From Fen-1245 sp963835535 (GTDB lineage Bacteria; Gemmatimonadota; Gemmatimonadetes; Gemmatimonadales; JACORV01), in the NCBI GenBank assembly GCA_963835535.1, contig CAWIFL010000002.1, positions 310,001 through 374,000 on the forward strand: 64,000 bases of DNA, given 5' to 3'. The position numbers were made by a program, and so were the translations under genes. Below the pieces are notes generated by a model. The model was not told where the DNA came from. It searched no databases and saw nothing but the letters and a program-made list of their open reading frames with translations. Numbering within the stretch: the first letter of the stretch is position 1; each line of letters starts with the position of its first letter. Positions 32,010 to 42,386 of the stretch are shown here, piece by piece.

Positions 32010-33251
32010 CTAGGCGTCGAACCGCTTGACGATGAGCGAGACGTTGTGCCCGCCGAAGCCGAACGAGTTGGACATCGCGACATCCACGCGGCGCTCGACC
32101 GCGCGGTTGGGCGCGCAGTCCAGGTCGCACTCGGGATCCGGGGTGCGGTAGTTGATGGTCGGCGGGATCACCCCGTGGGCGATCACCAGCGTGCAGATCG
32201 CGAACTCCACTCCGCCCGCGGCGCCGAGCAGGTGGCCGGTCATGGACTTGGTGGAGCCGAACACCAGCTTCCGGGCGTCGTCGCCGAAGACCTTCTTGAG
32301 CGCCTGCGTCTCGGCCACGTCGCCCGGAGGCGTGGACGTGCCGTGCGCGTTCACGTAGCCGATGGCGGAGGTCTCGACCTTGGCGTCGGCCAGGGCCCCC
32401 CGCATGGCCTGCTGCGCGCCCCGGCCCTCCGGCGCGGGATTGGTCATGTGGTACGCGTCGGCGCTCATCCCGAAGCCGGCGACCTCGCCCAGGATCCGCG
32501 CGCCGCGCCGCTCCGCGTGCTCGAGGCTCTCCAGCACGACCACGCCCGAGCCGTCCCCCATCACGAACCCGTCCCGCGTCTTGTCGAACGGCCGGGAGGC
32601 GTGCTCCGGGTCGTCGTTGCGGGTGGACAGGGCCTTCATGTTGGCGAAGCCGGCGATCGCCAGCGGCGTGATCGCGGACTCCGCTCCGCCCACGATCATC
32701 GCGTCGGCGTCGCAGTCCTGGATCAGGCGGTAGCCCTCGCCGATGGCGTGCGCCGAGGAGGCGCAGGCCGACACGGTGCAGTAGTTCGGACCCGTGAGGC
32801 CGTACCGTATCGCCACCAGCCCCGACGCCATGTCGGGGATGAACATCGGGACGAAGAACGGGGACACGCGGGACGGCCCCTGCTGGAGGAAGATCTTGCA
32901 CTGCTCCTCGAACGTGCCGATCCCGCCGATCCCGCTCCCGATGATGACCCCGGTGCGCGAGGAGTCCGGGAACTTCCCTTCCAGGCCCGCGTCGCCGACC
33001 GCCTGCGTCGCGGCGGCGAGCGCGTACTGCGCGAACAGGTCGCAGCGCTTCGCTTCCTTCTTCTCCAGGTAGGCCAGCGGGTCGAACCCCTTCACCTCGC
33101 AGGCGAACGTCACATCGAGCGGCGTGGGGTCGAAACGCTGAATGCGCGCGGCCCCGGACGTCCCGGCGACCAGCGCGCTCCAGCTTTCTGCCACGGTGTT
33201 GCCGACGGGCGTCACCAGCCCGAGGCCGGTGACGACGACCCTCCGCGCCAC
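32010..33251 (-). CDS. fabF: 3-oxoacyl-ACP synthase II
   Basis: 413 residues from GTG 33251, overlapping the acpP stop by one base. FabF elongates acyl-ACP with malonyl-ACP. Catalytic Cys-His-His are in VSACASSAHAIGEG (Cys ~165), NAHGTSTPPGD (His ~306) and TKSMTGHLLGAAGG (His ~343). The N-terminus RRVVVTGLGLVTPVGN is typical. It closes the plsX-fabHDG-acpP-fabF block and opens the quinone genes. Confidence 0.97.
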   Translation of the reverse strand: MARRVVVTGLGLVTPVGNTVAESWSALVAGTSGAARIQRFDPTPLDVTFACEVKGFDPLAYLEKKEAKRCDLFAQYALAAATQAVGDAGLEGKFPDSSRTGVIIGSGIGGIGTFEEQCKIFLQQGPSRVSPFFVPMFIPDMASGLVAIRYGLTGPNYCTVSACASSAHAIGEGYRLIQDCDADAMIVGGAESAITPLAIAGFANMKALSTRNDDPEHASRPFDKTRDGFVMGDGSGVVVLESLEHAERRGARILGEVAGFGMSADAYHMTNPAPEGRGAQQAMRGALADAKVETSAIGYVNAHGTSTPPGDVAETQALKKVFGDDARKLVFGSTKSMTGHLLGAAGGVEFAICTLVIAHGVIPPTINYRTPDPECDLDCAPNRAVERRVDVAMSNSFGFGGHNVSLIVKRFDA

Positions 33252-33502
33252 TACTTCGCGCCCATCCGCTGATGCAGATACGTGAGCGCGTCCCCGACGG
33301 TGCGGAGCTTCTCCGCCTCTTCGTCCGGGATGTCGAGGTCGAACTCCTTCTCGAAGGCCATTACGAGCTCGACGGTGTCGAGGCTGTCGGCACCGAGATC
33401 CTCCATGAAGCTCGCCTCGTTCGTGAGCTTCTCGCGCTCGACGCCGAGCTCTTCGGCAATGATGTCCTTCACTCGCGCTTCGAGATTCGCCATGTCGGCC
33501 AT
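33251..33502 (-). CDS. acpP: Acyl carrier protein
   Basis: 83 residues from ATG 33502 (a second ATG at 33493 is possible; AGGAGG lies upstream). ACP carries acyl chains on a phosphopantetheine arm attached to Ser in GADSLDTVEL (Ser ~41). The protein is strongly acidic, with VKDIIAEELGVEREKL and LDIPDEEAEKLRTVGDA as usual. Position between fabG and fabF is the common arrangement. Confidence 0.97.
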   Translation of the reverse strand: MADMANLEARVKDIIAEELGVEREKLTNEASFMEDLGADSLDTVELVMAFEKEFDLDIPDEEAEKLRTVGDALTYLHQRMGAK

Positions 33503-33532
33503 GAGAGTCCTGCCCCTCCTAGAGTTGGACCG

Positions 33533-34273
33533 CTACATCACCATTCCGCCGTCGACCACGATCACCTGGCCCGTAATGTACGATGCGGCATCGGATGCGA
33601 GGAAGGCCACGGCGGCGGCCACGTCCTCGGGCGTTCCGAGCCTTCCCAGGGCGATCTGGGCGCTCAACGCTTCCCGGGCCTGCGGAGACAGCCCGGCCGT
33701 CATGTCCGTTTCGATGAACCCGGGGGCCACCGCGTTCACCCGGATGTTCCGCGACGCCAGCTCCTTCGCCGCGCTCTTCGTCAACGCGATCAGCCCGCCC
33801 TTCGACGCCGCGTAGTTGGACTGCCCCTTGTTGCCCACCATGCCGACCACGCTCGCCACGTTGATGATCCGCCCCGACCGGCGCTGCATCATCCCGCGAA
33901 TGACCACCTTCATCGTGCGGTAGGCACCCTTCAGGTTGACGTCGAGCACCGTGTCCCACTGCTCCTCGGAGAGCCGCGCCAGCAGGTTGTCGCGCGTGAT
34001 CCCGGCGTTGTTGACCAGGATCTCGATGGGGCCGAGGTCGCGCTCCACCTCCGCCACGCACTGCTCGATCGCGGCGGTGTCCACCACGTCCACCCGGAAG
34101 CCCCGGGAGCCGCAGCCGATCTCGGCGGCGACCTCGAGCGCGTGCTCGTAATCCCGGTCCAGGACGGCGACGTGCGCCCCCTGCCCGCACGCCAGCTCCT
34201 TGGCGATGAACCGGCCGATGCCCCGGCCCGCCCCCGTCACCATCGCCACCTTGTCGTCCAGCCCGAAGTTCAC
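33533..34273 (-). CDS. fabG: 3-oxoacyl-ACP reductase
   Basis: 246 residues from GTG 34273, overlapping the fabD stop (GTGA). FabG reduces 3-ketoacyl-ACP with NADPH. SDR motifs are TGAGRGIGRFIAKEL near 13-27, NNAGITRDN near 85, catalytic Ser in NVASVVGMVGNKGQSNYAASKGG with Tyr151-like YxxxK, and the PGFIETDMT loop. A longer frame to 34441 would overlap fabD in the wrong phase. Confidence 0.96.
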   Translation of the reverse strand: MNFGLDDKVAMVTGAGRGIGRFIAKELACGQGAHVAVLDRDYEHALEVAAEIGCGSRGFRVDVVDTAAIEQCVAEVERDLGPIEILVNNAGITRDNLLARLSEEQWDTVLDVNLKGAYRTMKVVIRGMMQRRSGRIINVASVVGMVGNKGQSNYAASKGGLIALTKSAAKELASRNIRVNAVAPGFIETDMTAGLSPQAREALSAQIALGRLGTPEDVAAAVAFLASDAASYITGQVIVVDGGMVM

Positions 34274-35208
34274 GCCGCCTCCAGGAAGGCCCGCAGCTCG
34301 GCCGCGGTGCCGAGGTTCGCCGTCCGCGCCCCGGGCAGGATCCGCTTGGCCAGGCCCGTGAGCACGTTCCCCGGCCCGATCTCCACGAAGGTCGCGCCGT
34401 CGCCGGCGAGCGCCGCCAGCGTCCGCACCGAGTCCACCCACCGGACGGGGCTGGTGAGCTGCGCGTCCAGCAGCCGCCGGGCGAGGTCGCTCTCGCGCAC
34501 CGGCTCCGCGCTCGCGTTGGCCACGACCGGGAACCTGGGGCTCGCGAGCGCCACCGCCTTCAGCGCCCGGCCGAACTCGGCCGCGGCCGGCTCCATCAGC
34601 GGCGAGTGGAACGCCCCGCTCACCTTGAGCGGGATCACGCGCTTGGCCCCGGCCGCCTTGAGCAGCTCCCCGGCACGGGCGACCGCCGCCGGATCCCCCG
34701 AGACGACGACCTGGTCGGGGGCGTTCAGGTTCGCCGCCACCACGACGCCGTCCTTCCCGCTCGCCTCGCGGCAGACGGCGACGACCCGTTCGGCGTCGAG
34801 CCCCATCACCGCCGCCATGGTGCCGGGCCGCTGGACGCCCGCGTCGCGCATCAGCTCACCGCGCCGCCGCACCAGCCGCGCCGCTTCCGGGCCGCCGAGT
34901 GCGCCCGCCGCCAGGTAGGCGCTGTACTCGCCCAGCGAATGGCCCGCCGCGGCCGCCACCTGGGGCGCCAGCTTCGGCCCCGCCACCGCCCACACCGCCC
35001 AGCTGTGCGCCAGGATCGCCGGCTGCGCGTGATCGGTGCGGGTGAGCAGAGACTCCGGCCCGCTCCACATCACCGCCGAGAGCGCGAAGCCGAGCGCCTC
35101 GTCCACCGCCTCCAGCGCGGCCCGCGCCGCCGGAAACGCCTCCGCCAGGTCCTTCGCCATCCCGACCCGCTGCGCGCCCTGGCCGGGACACAGCAGCGCC
35201 ACGCTCAC
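34270..35208 (-). CDS. fabD: Malonyl-CoA:ACP transacylase
   Basis: 312 residues from GTG 35208, overlapping the fabH stop (GTGA). FabD loads malonyl groups onto ACP. CPGQGAQRVGM at the start, the nucleophile in GHSLGEYSAYLAAG (Ser ~92) and the catalytic His in SGAFHSPLM near 200 are present, along with NLNAPDQVVVSG and GPGNVLTGL. The upstream open frame is a shadow of fabH. Confidence 0.96.
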   Translation of the reverse strand: MSVALLCPGQGAQRVGMAKDLAEAFPAARAALEAVDEALGFALSAVMWSGPESLLTRTDHAQPAILAHSWAVWAVAGPKLAPQVAAAAGHSLGEYSAYLAAGALGGPEAARLVRRRGELMRDAGVQRPGTMAAVMGLDAERVVAVCREASGKDGVVVAANLNAPDQVVVSGDPAAVARAGELLKAAGAKRVIPLKVSGAFHSPLMEPAAAEFGRALKAVALASPRFPVVANASAEPVRESDLARRLLDAQLTSPVRWVDSVRTLAALAGDGATFVEIGPGNVLTGLAKRILPGARTANLGTAAELRAFLEAA

Positions 35209-36191
35209 CAGCGGACGACCATCGCTCCCCAGGTGAACCCGGAGCCGAAGGTGACGAGGAGGACGAGCATGCCGGGCGTGAGCCGCCCGCTGCGGCGCGC
35301 CTCGTCGAGCGCCAGCGGGATCGACGCGGAGCTCGTGTTCCCGAAACGGTCCACGTTGGTGAACACCTTCTCCATCGGGATCTTCGCGTGCTCCGCCGTC
35401 GCGGTGATGATGCGCATGTTGGCCTGGTGCGGCACCAGCAGGTCCACCTGCTCGCCGGTCACCCCCGCCAGATCGAGCGCACACTGCGCCGCGTCCGACA
35501 TCGCCCGCACGGCCGCCTTGAAGACCTCGCGTCCGGCCATCTTGAGGTAGTAGCTGTGGTCCTTCAGCAGCTCCTCGCTGGGAGGGTGCGCCGCGCCCCC
35601 GCCCGGCCGGTAGAGCAGCTCGGCCAGCGTGCCATCCGACTTCAGGTAGCTCGACAGGATCCCCCGCTCGCCCGTGGCCTTCACCAGCACGGCCGCCCCG
35701 GCGCCGTCGCCCAGCAGCACGGCGGTGGACCGGTCGGTCTGGTCGGTGATGCAGCTCAACCGCTCGCTGCCGACGACGAGGGCCCGCGACGCGGTACCGG
35801 CATCGATCATCGATTTCCCGACCACGAGCGCGTACACCCACCCCGGACAGGCGGCGATCACGTCGAAGGCGGCGGCGTTCTTCGCGCCGATCAGCGCCTG
35901 GACGTCGCAGGCCATCGAGGGCAGCAGCCGGTCCGGCGACGCGGTCGCCCCGACGATCAGGTCCAGATCCGCCGGCTCGAGCTTCGCGTCGGCCAGCGCG
36001 AGCATGCTGGCGTCGCGCGCCATCCCGGACGTCGTCTCGCCCGGCCCGGCGAAGTAGCGCTGCTTGATGCCGGTGCGCTCCTGGATCCAGGTGTCCGACG
36101 TGTCGAGCACCTTCTCGAAGTCGGCGTTGGTCACGAGACGGCTCGGCACGCAGGAGCCGAGCCCGGCGAAGGTCACAGTCGGTTGGATCAT
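35205..36191 (-). CDS. fabH: 3-oxoacyl-ACP synthase III
   Basis: 328 residues from ATG 36191, overlapping the plsX stop. FabH starts fatty-acid synthesis by joining an acyl-CoA to malonyl-ACP. The triad is visible: Cys in VIAACPGWVYAL (~114), His in VPHQANMRI (~250) and Asn in NVDRFGNTSSASIPLAL (~280). The N-terminus GLGSCVPSRLVTNADFEK and WIQERTGIKQRY are typical. Confidence 0.96.
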   Translation of the reverse strand: MIQPTVTFAGLGSCVPSRLVTNADFEKVLDTSDTWIQERTGIKQRYFAGPGETTSGMARDASMLALADAKLEPADLDLIVGATASPDRLLPSMACDVQALIGAKNAAAFDVIAACPGWVYALVVGKSMIDAGTASRALVVGSERLSCITDQTDRSTAVLLGDGAGAAVLVKATGERGILSSYLKSDGTLAELLYRPGGGAAHPPSEELLKDHSYYLKMAGREVFKAAVRAMSDAAQCALDLAGVTGEQVDLLVPHQANMRIITATAEHAKIPMEKVFTNVDRFGNTSSASIPLALDEARRSGRLTPGMLVLLVTFGSGFTWGAMVVRW

Positions 36192-37192
36192 GGCCTCATG
36201 TGGTCACGAGCGAACTCGCGCTCCATGTGCTGGACCAGGTGGTGCTGTGCGGCGTCCACGGCGACCTTGACGGCGTTCCGGATCGCGTCGGGCGACGAGC
36301 GCCCGTGGCAGATGATGGACACCCCGCGGACCCCGAGCAGCGGGGCGCCGCCGATCTCCGCGTAGTCGAGACGGCGCCAGATCCGGGTCATCGGTTCGCC
36401 GGCCGCGGTGGACGCGCCCAGCTCGCGCTCGATCAGGGTCCGGAACAGGCGGGCGACCGACTCGTAGAACTTGAGCAACACGTTGCCGGTGAAGCCGTCG
36501 CAGAGCACCACGTCGAACTCGCCGGCTTCGCAGCGTCCCAGGAGGATGTGGCGGCCCTCGACGTTCCCCACGAACTTGAGGCCGCTTTCCCGCAGCAGGC
36601 GGTGCGCCTCCTTCGCCGCCGCGTTCCCCTTCTCCTCCTCCTCGCCGATGTTGAGCAGCCCGATGACCGGATCCGAGCGGCCCATCACGTCCCGCGCGTA
36701 CAGCGCGCCGAGATGGGCGAAGCCGACCAGCTCGGTGGCGGAGCAGTCCACGTTGGCGCCGACGTCCAGCACCAGCACCGTCTGCTGGCTGGTCGGGAAC
36801 GGCGTCCCGATGGCGGGCCGCTCGAACCCGTCGAACAGGCGGAGCGTGAGGGTGGAGGCGGCCATCACGGCGCCGGTATTGCCCGCGCTGATGAACGCGT
36901 CGGACTGGCCGGCCTTCTGGAGTCCCAGCCCTAACACGATGGAGGAGTTACGCTTGGAGCGGATCGCCTGAAGCGGTTTCTCTCCCATCGCGATGACTTC
37001 TGGAGCGTCCACGATCTGAATCCGGCTGCGATCGACCTTGGAGCGCTCGAGCTCCCGCTCGACGGCGTGCTGCTGCCCTACGAGCTGGATCCCGACGTCC
37101 CCCGGAAGCTCCGCCAGCGCCAGGGCGGCGCCGGCGACCGGGACGGCCGGGGCATGGTCGCCCCCCATCGCGTCGATCGCGATGCGGATCAC
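36188..37192 (-). CDS. plsX: Phosphate acyltransferase PlsX
   Basis: 334 residues from GTG 37192. PlsX turns acyl-ACP into acyl-phosphate for phospholipid synthesis. Signatures are IRIAIDAMGGDHAP at the start, SKRNSSIVLGLGLQKAGQSDAFISAGNTGAVMAASTL near 85-120, VLDVGANVDCS, and DVVLCDGFTGNVLLKFYES near 230. It follows rpmF directly (TGA then GTG separated by no bases), the classical yceD-rpmF-plsX-fab order. Confidence 0.96.
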   Translation of the reverse strand: MIRIAIDAMGGDHAPAVPVAGAALALAELPGDVGIQLVGQQHAVERELERSKVDRSRIQIVDAPEVIAMGEKPLQAIRSKRNSSIVLGLGLQKAGQSDAFISAGNTGAVMAASTLTLRLFDGFERPAIGTPFPTSQQTVLVLDVGANVDCSATELVGFAHLGALYARDVMGRSDPVIGLLNIGEEEEKGNAAAKEAHRLLRESGLKFVGNVEGRHILLGRCEAGEFDVVLCDGFTGNVLLKFYESVARLFRTLIERELGASTAAGEPMTRIWRRLDYAEIGGAPLLGVRGVSIICHGRSSPDAIRNAVKVAVDAAQHHLVQHMEREFARDHMRP

Positions 37193-37372
37193 TCAGTCCT
37201 CGATGTCGATGCGCCGTTCGCCCTTGTAGAACCCGCAGTTCGGGCACACGCGATGCGGGATGCGCATCTCGCCGCACTTGGGGCACGGGGCCAGCGTCGG
37301 CGCCACGGCCTTGAAGTGGGTCCGCCGCATCCGCTTCTTCGATTTCGAGGTCCGTCGCTTCGGGACAGCCAT
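37193..37372 (-). CDS. rpmF: 50S ribosomal protein L32
   Basis: 59 residues from ATG 37372. The N-terminus MAVPKRRTSKSKKRMRRTH is the L32 signature, followed by PCPKCGE and HRVCPNCGFYKG, giving the zinc-ribbon cysteines 30, 33, 43 and 46. It lies between yceD and plsX as in many bacteria, which links ribosome output to lipid synthesis. It is co-transcribed with yceD, four bases downstream. Confidence 0.97.
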   Translation of the reverse strand: MAVPKRRTSKSKKRMRRTHFKAVAPTLAPCPKCGEMRIPHRVCPNCGFYKGERRIDIED

Positions 37373-37376
37373 GGGG

Positions 37377-37880
37377 TCAATCGCCTTTGCGTAGCTTGGT
37401 GAGCGCCGCCCAGCGCGGATCGGTCTCCGGCCGGCAGCTGCAGGGGCCGGCGTTGAGATCGGCGCCGCACCGCGGACACAGGCCGCGACAATCGTCGCGG
37501 CATTCCACGAACTGCGGCACGGCGAGGATCAGCTCCTCCCGGACCGCTCGAGACAGATCCAGCCACGTCGCGCGGGCCGGCACGACGTAGCAATCGTCTT
37601 CCTCGGCGGCCTCGCCCTCGGTGACGAAGACCAGCCCCAGGGACTGCGCGAGCGGGACGCGCACCGGCGTCAGGCAGCGGCGGCACTCGGACTGGACCAC
37701 GGTCACGAGCCGCGCCTGCCAGTAGTATTTCCCTTCCCCTGCCGTGCTGAGCCGCCCTGTGACGACGAGAGGAGAGGCGAGCGTGATGCCGGTGCCCGCT
37801 ACGAGGGGGTCGTCGGCCGCTACCTCCGCGGCCGTCTCAACCGGCCCCTCGCGCACCGCCGCGAGGTCGATGCGCAACAT
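37377..37880 (-). CDS. yceD: YceD/DUF177 family protein (23S rRNA accumulation protein)
   Basis: 167 residues from ATG 37880. DUF177 members, known as YceD in E. coli and Duf177A in plants, are needed for normal 23S rRNA levels. Visible features are the first cysteine pair SECRRCLTPV (~65-70), the conserved acidic stretch and DLSRAVREELILAVP, plus a C-terminal CRGLCPRCGADLN that gives a second zinc-like pair. It is the first gene of the lipid cluster. The -10 box of the predicted promoter ends only eight bases before this ATG, so the mRNA may be leaderless. Confidence 0.88.
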   Translation of the reverse strand: MLRIDLAAVREGPVETAAEVAADDPLVAGTGITLASPLVVTGRLSTAGEGKYYWQARLVTVVQSECRRCLTPVRVPLAQSLGLVFVTEGEAAEEDDCYVVPARATWLDLSRAVREELILAVPQFVECRDDCRGLCPRCGADLNAGPCSCRPETDPRWAALTKLRKGD

Positions 37881-37888
37881 AGCCGACG

Positions 37889-37917
37889 AACCTAACTCCT
37901 TGTCCTGCTTGGGTCAA
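37889..37917 (-). promoter_or_regulatory. Sigma70-like promoter for yceD-rpmF-plsX-fab
   Basis: On the minus strand, TTGACC (37917-37912), a 17-base spacer, then TAGGTT (37894-37889). The ATG follows after eight bases, so the transcript may start at or next to the start codon. Confidence 0.5.
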
Positions 37918-37931
37918 CCGAATCCTGGGGC

Positions 37932-37956
37932 GCGCTCTCGGAGCTTTCCGAGGCGC
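37932..37956 (-). terminator. Hairpin terminator downstream of ndk
   Basis: GCGC-t-CTCGGA pairs with TCCGAG-GCGC around a GCTT tetraloop (one bulged base). It abuts the ndk stop codon and separates the arcC-ndk run from the yceD promoter. No T-tract follows. Confidence 0.5.
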
Positions 37957-38366
37957 TACGCCAAGTCCGCTTCCGGGAAGAAGAAGGCCACCTCCCGGGC
38001 GGCGTTTTCGGGGCTGTCGGAGGCGTGGATGGCGTTCCGCTCCTTGGACTCCGCGTACAGCGCCCGCACGGTACCTGGGGCGGCGTCCTTGGGGTCGGTG
38101 GCGCCGATGACCTCGCGGAGCTTGGAGACGGCGTCCGGCCGCTCCAGGGCCATCGGGAGGCAGGGGCCGGAGGTCATGAAGGTGACCAGCGGGCGGAAGA
38201 ACGGCCGCTCCCGGTGGACGGCGTAGAAGGCCTCCGCCTGCGCCGTGGTGAGCCGGACCATCCGGGCCGCGCGGACCTTGAATCCAGCCGCCTCGAGGTG
38301 GGCGAGGACCTTCCCTGCCTTGCCGGACGCCAGGGCGTCGGGCTTGATGATGGCGAGCGTGAGCAT
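37956..38366 (-). CDS. ndk: Nucleoside diphosphate kinase
   Basis: 136 residues from ATG 38366. Ndk moves a phosphate between nucleoside di- and triphosphates through a phospho-histidine. LAIIKPDALASGK at the start, the catalytic His in NAIHASDSPENAAREVAFFF (~115) and GATDPKDAAPGTVRALYA are all typical. It follows sucCD in the same run, which is sensible because succinyl-CoA synthetase and Ndk exchange GTP/ATP. Confidence 0.97.
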   Translation of the reverse strand: MLTLAIIKPDALASGKAGKVLAHLEAAGFKVRAARMVRLTTAQAEAFYAVHRERPFFRPLVTFMTSGPCLPMALERPDAVSKLREVIGATDPKDAAPGTVRALYAESKERNAIHASDSPENAAREVAFFFPEADLA

Positions 38367-38373
38367 CGGCGGT

Positions 38374-39278
38374 TCAGTACCCCAGGAGTTTGCGGACGAT
38401 GTCGCCGCGCGTCAGGAACCCGACCAGGGCGCCGTCGCGCGTGACGGGGAATCTATCCACCTCTTTGGCCAGCATCAGGGCCGCGACGTCGGCGATGGTC
38501 TGATCCTCGGCCAGGCAGAGCACGGTCCGGTCCATGGCGTCGCGAACGGGCACGGCGCCTGGCGCCGTCGGCGACCCGCGGGCCGTCCGGCGCTTGACGG
38601 CCTTCATCTGACCCGTGGAGAGCTGCTGGACCGTCTGCGGGAGGAGGTGCTTGAGCAGGTGCCCGTCGGTCAGGAGGCCCACCACCTCGCCGCTGGGGCC
38701 GGTCACCGGGAGGGCCCGGACGCCGCGGCTGAGCATCACGCGCGCGGCCTCGCCGAGCGGGGTCTCGGGTCCGACCGTGGTCACGTTGGTCGTCATCAGG
38801 TCGTGGACGGTGACCTCGCCGGGCACGGCCGTCTCGCGCAGCGCCGGGATGGCGAGGACCTCGTCGGCGCTCCTTGCCGCGTGCAGCCCCGCGAGGATGT
38901 CGTCGGAGGCGAGGGCGCGCGCGACCGCGCTCATGGCGCGCAGGTACTCGGATGCCTCGTGGATCGGGGCCAGGATGAGCACCACGACGCGGGCGCAGCG
39001 GTTCGGGTCGTTGTCGCGGCAGATCGGCTGCGCCGAGACGCCGATGGCCACCGCGAGGGCGGTGGCCGCGTCGGTGCGGAAATGCGGGAGGAAGGCGCGG
39101 CCGGCGACCATGACCACGTCCTCCGGCCACTCGTGCTTGAGGATCTCGGTGAGGCGCGGCTCGTCGGCCACGGCGCCGGACTTGACCAGCGTGCGGGCGA
39201 GCCTGGAGGTCGCCTCCCGCACGCTCCGCGCCTCGAGCGGGACGATGATCCGGCGCCGGTCGAGCAGATCGGCCAGTA

Positions 39279-39282
<4 letters not shown>
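38374..39282 (-). CDS. PTS EIIA-like (PtsN type) domain fused to two CBS domains
   Basis: 302 residues from ATG 39282. Residues ~1-145 resemble a fructose/nitrogen-type EIIA: RRIIVPLEARSVREATSRLARTLVKSG, then GRAFLPHFRTDAATALAVAIG with His ~67 at the place of the phosphorylated histidine, and VVVLILAPIHEASEYLRAM. Residues ~158-300 are a CBS pair (VHDLMTTNVTTVGPETPLGEAARVM and VRDAMDRTVLCLAEDQTIADVAALML). CBS pairs bind adenosine nucleotides, so the protein may sense energy state. No EI, HPr or sugar EII genes are in the window. Its ATG overlaps a TGA in an alternative sucD frame. Confidence 0.8.
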
Positions 39283-40269
<987 letters not shown>

Positions 40270-40273
<4 letters not shown>

Positions 40274-41418
40274 GCGGCCGCCCCTCCCTTCGCCATCTTC
40301 ACCGCCTGCTCCACGGCGGCATCCATGTCGGTCAGCGCGCGCATCCCCACGCCCTCGAGGATCTTCAGCGCCGCCTGCTCGTTGGTCCCGGTCAGGCGGA
40401 TCACCAGCGGGCGGTCCACCTTGAACTGGCGGGTCGCGGCGACGATGCCGTTCGCCACGTCGTCGCACCGCGTGATCCCGCCGAAGATGTTGAAGAGGAT
40501 GGCTCTCACCTTGGGATCGGAGGTGATGATCTTGAGGGCCGTGACGACCTTCTCGGGGTTCGACGACCCCCCGATGTCGAGGAAGTTGGCCGGCTCCCCG
40601 CCGTAGTACTTCACGAGGTCCATCGTCGCCATCGCGAGGCCCGCGCCGTTCACGCAGCACCCCACGTTCCCGTCGAGCTTGATGTAGGTGAGGTTGGCCT
40701 CACGCGCCATCGCCTCGGACGGATCCTCCGCGGCGACGTCGCGCAGCGCCGCGATCGCCGGCTTGCGCTCCAGCTCGTTGTCGTCCACGACGACCTTCGC
40801 GTCGAGGGCCACGACCTCGCCCTTGGGGGTGACGACCAGCGGATTGATCTCCGCCAGCGAGGCGCCGGCGTCCACGAAGGCGCGGTAGAGCTTCTGGAGG
40901 ATGTCGGCGGCCTGACGCACCAGCGCGACATCGCTGTAGAGGCGGAAGCCCAGCGCCATCGCCTGGTGGGTCAGCAGCCCGTAACGCGCGTCCACCGTCG
41001 CCCGGAAGATCTTCTCCGGCGTCTTGGCCGCGACCTCCTCGATGTCGATGCCGCCGGCCGGGCTTACCATGAAGACCGGAGAGTGGCTGGCGCGATCCAC
41101 GATCACGCCGACGTAGGCCTCGGACGCGATCTCGGTGGCGGGTACGATCAGCACTTTGCCGACCGTCAGCCCCTTGATCTTCATCCCGAGGATCTGGCCG
41201 GCCAGACGCTCGGCCTGCTCCGGCGAGTCGGCGAGCTTCACGCCGCCGGCCTTGCCGCGCCCTCCGGCGTGGACCTGCGCCTTCACGACGACCTTGGGGA
41301 CGCCGAGGCGCTCCATCGCGCGCCTGGCTTCGGCGGGCGTCCCGGCGACCACGCCGGGCGGCACCGCGATCCCGGCCTGCGCGAGCAGCTCGCGCGCCTG
41401 ATACTCGTGTATGTTCAT
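40270..41418 (-). CDS. sucC: Succinyl-CoA ligase beta subunit
   Basis: 382 residues from ATG 41418. SucC holds the nucleotide-binding ATP-grasp domain. MNIHEYQARELLAQAGIAVPPGVVAGTP, KAQVHAGGRGKAGGVKLA, and the CoA-ligase domain with GNVGCCVNGAGLAMATMD, PANFLDIGG and FNIFGGITRCDDVANG are all diagnostic. It overlaps the carbamate kinase stop (ATGA) and sucD (GTGA). ATP/GTP preference cannot be read with certainty. Confidence 0.97.
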
Positions 41419-42365
41419 CGCTCCTCAGCCACAATGGTTGTACCCGTTTCGCCGCGGATCGCGGCGAGTCCCGAGCCCAGCGCCGCGATCACCGCGCGGG
41501 CACCACCGCCCCGGACGAACGCGATCGCGGCTTCCACCTTGGGGCGCATGCTCCCGTCCGCGAATTGGCCTTCGCTGAGCAGGATTTCCGCCTCCGCGGT
41601 GCTCATACGCCGGATGGGTGCCGCACGGTCCGTGCCGTAGTCCCGCTCGACCGCCTCGACATCCGTAAGAATCAGGAGCAGCTCCGCGTCCAGCTCGCGC
41701 GCCAGGATCGCCGCCGTCCGGTCCTTGTCCACGACGGCGTCCACGCCCTCCAGGCGGAGCACCGGGTCGCGATAGACCGGGGGGCCGCCTCCGCCCGCCG
41801 CCACGACGATGGCGCCCGCCTCGACCAGGCGCCGCACCATCGGGGCTTCGACGACGTCGATCGGCACCGGGCTCGCGGTGAGCCGCCGCCACCGGCCGGA
41901 CTTGTCCTTCCCGACGGGCTCGCCGCGCCGCTCCAGGGCCGCGCGCCGCTCCGCCGTGAGCTCGTGCCCGATCGGCTTGACCGGCTTCGCGAGGCGCGGA
42001 TCGTCCTGCGCGACCAGGGTCTGGGTGATCAGCGTGACGACGGCGCGGTCGACGCGGGCGCGCTCCAGCGCGTTCTGGAGCGACTGCTGGATCATGTAGC
42101 CGATCCAGCCCGCGGTCTCGGCCACCAGCACCCCCAGCGGCAGCGGCTCGACCTCGGCCGCGGCCAGCTCGTTGCGCGCCAGCGAGTCGCCCACCTGCGG
42201 GCCATTGCCGTGGACGATGGCGATGCGCCACCCCTCGCGCGCCAGGTCCACGATCGGCGCCAGGCTTTCGCGCGTGTGCCGGAACTGGCTCGCGATGGTG
42301 CCGCGCTCGCCGGCCGGCGCCAGCGCATTGCCTCCAAGGGCCACGACCAGCGTATGCCCTGCCAT
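41415..42365 (-). CDS. arcC: Carbamate kinase
   Basis: 316 residues from ATG 42365, with AGGAGG upstream. Carbamate kinase makes ATP from carbamoyl phosphate and ADP. LVVALGGNALAPAGERG, VHGNGPQVGDSLARNE, TQTLVAQDDP, KPIGHELT, AAGGGGPPVYRD, EGVDAVVDKDRTAAILA and SMRPKVEAAIAFV match the family throughout. No arginine deiminase or ornithine carbamoyltransferase gene lies beside it, so the source of carbamoyl phosphate is unclear. It leads the sucCD operon. Confidence 0.93.
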   Translation of the reverse strand: MAGHTLVVALGGNALAPAGERGTIASQFRHTRESLAPIVDLAREGWRIAIVHGNGPQVGDSLARNELAAAEVEPLPLGVLVAETAGWIGYMIQQSLQNALERARVDRAVVTLITQTLVAQDDPRLAKPVKPIGHELTAERRAALERRGEPVGKDKSGRWRRLTASPVPIDVVEAPMVRRLVEAGAIVVAAGGGGPPVYRDPVLRLEGVDAVVDKDRTAAILARELDAELLLILTDVEAVERDYGTDRAAPIRRMSTAEAEILLSEGQFADGSMRPKVEAAIAFVRGGGARAVIAALGSGLAAIRGETGTTIVAEER

Positions 42366-42386
42366 CACGCCTCCTGAGGGCCGCCG

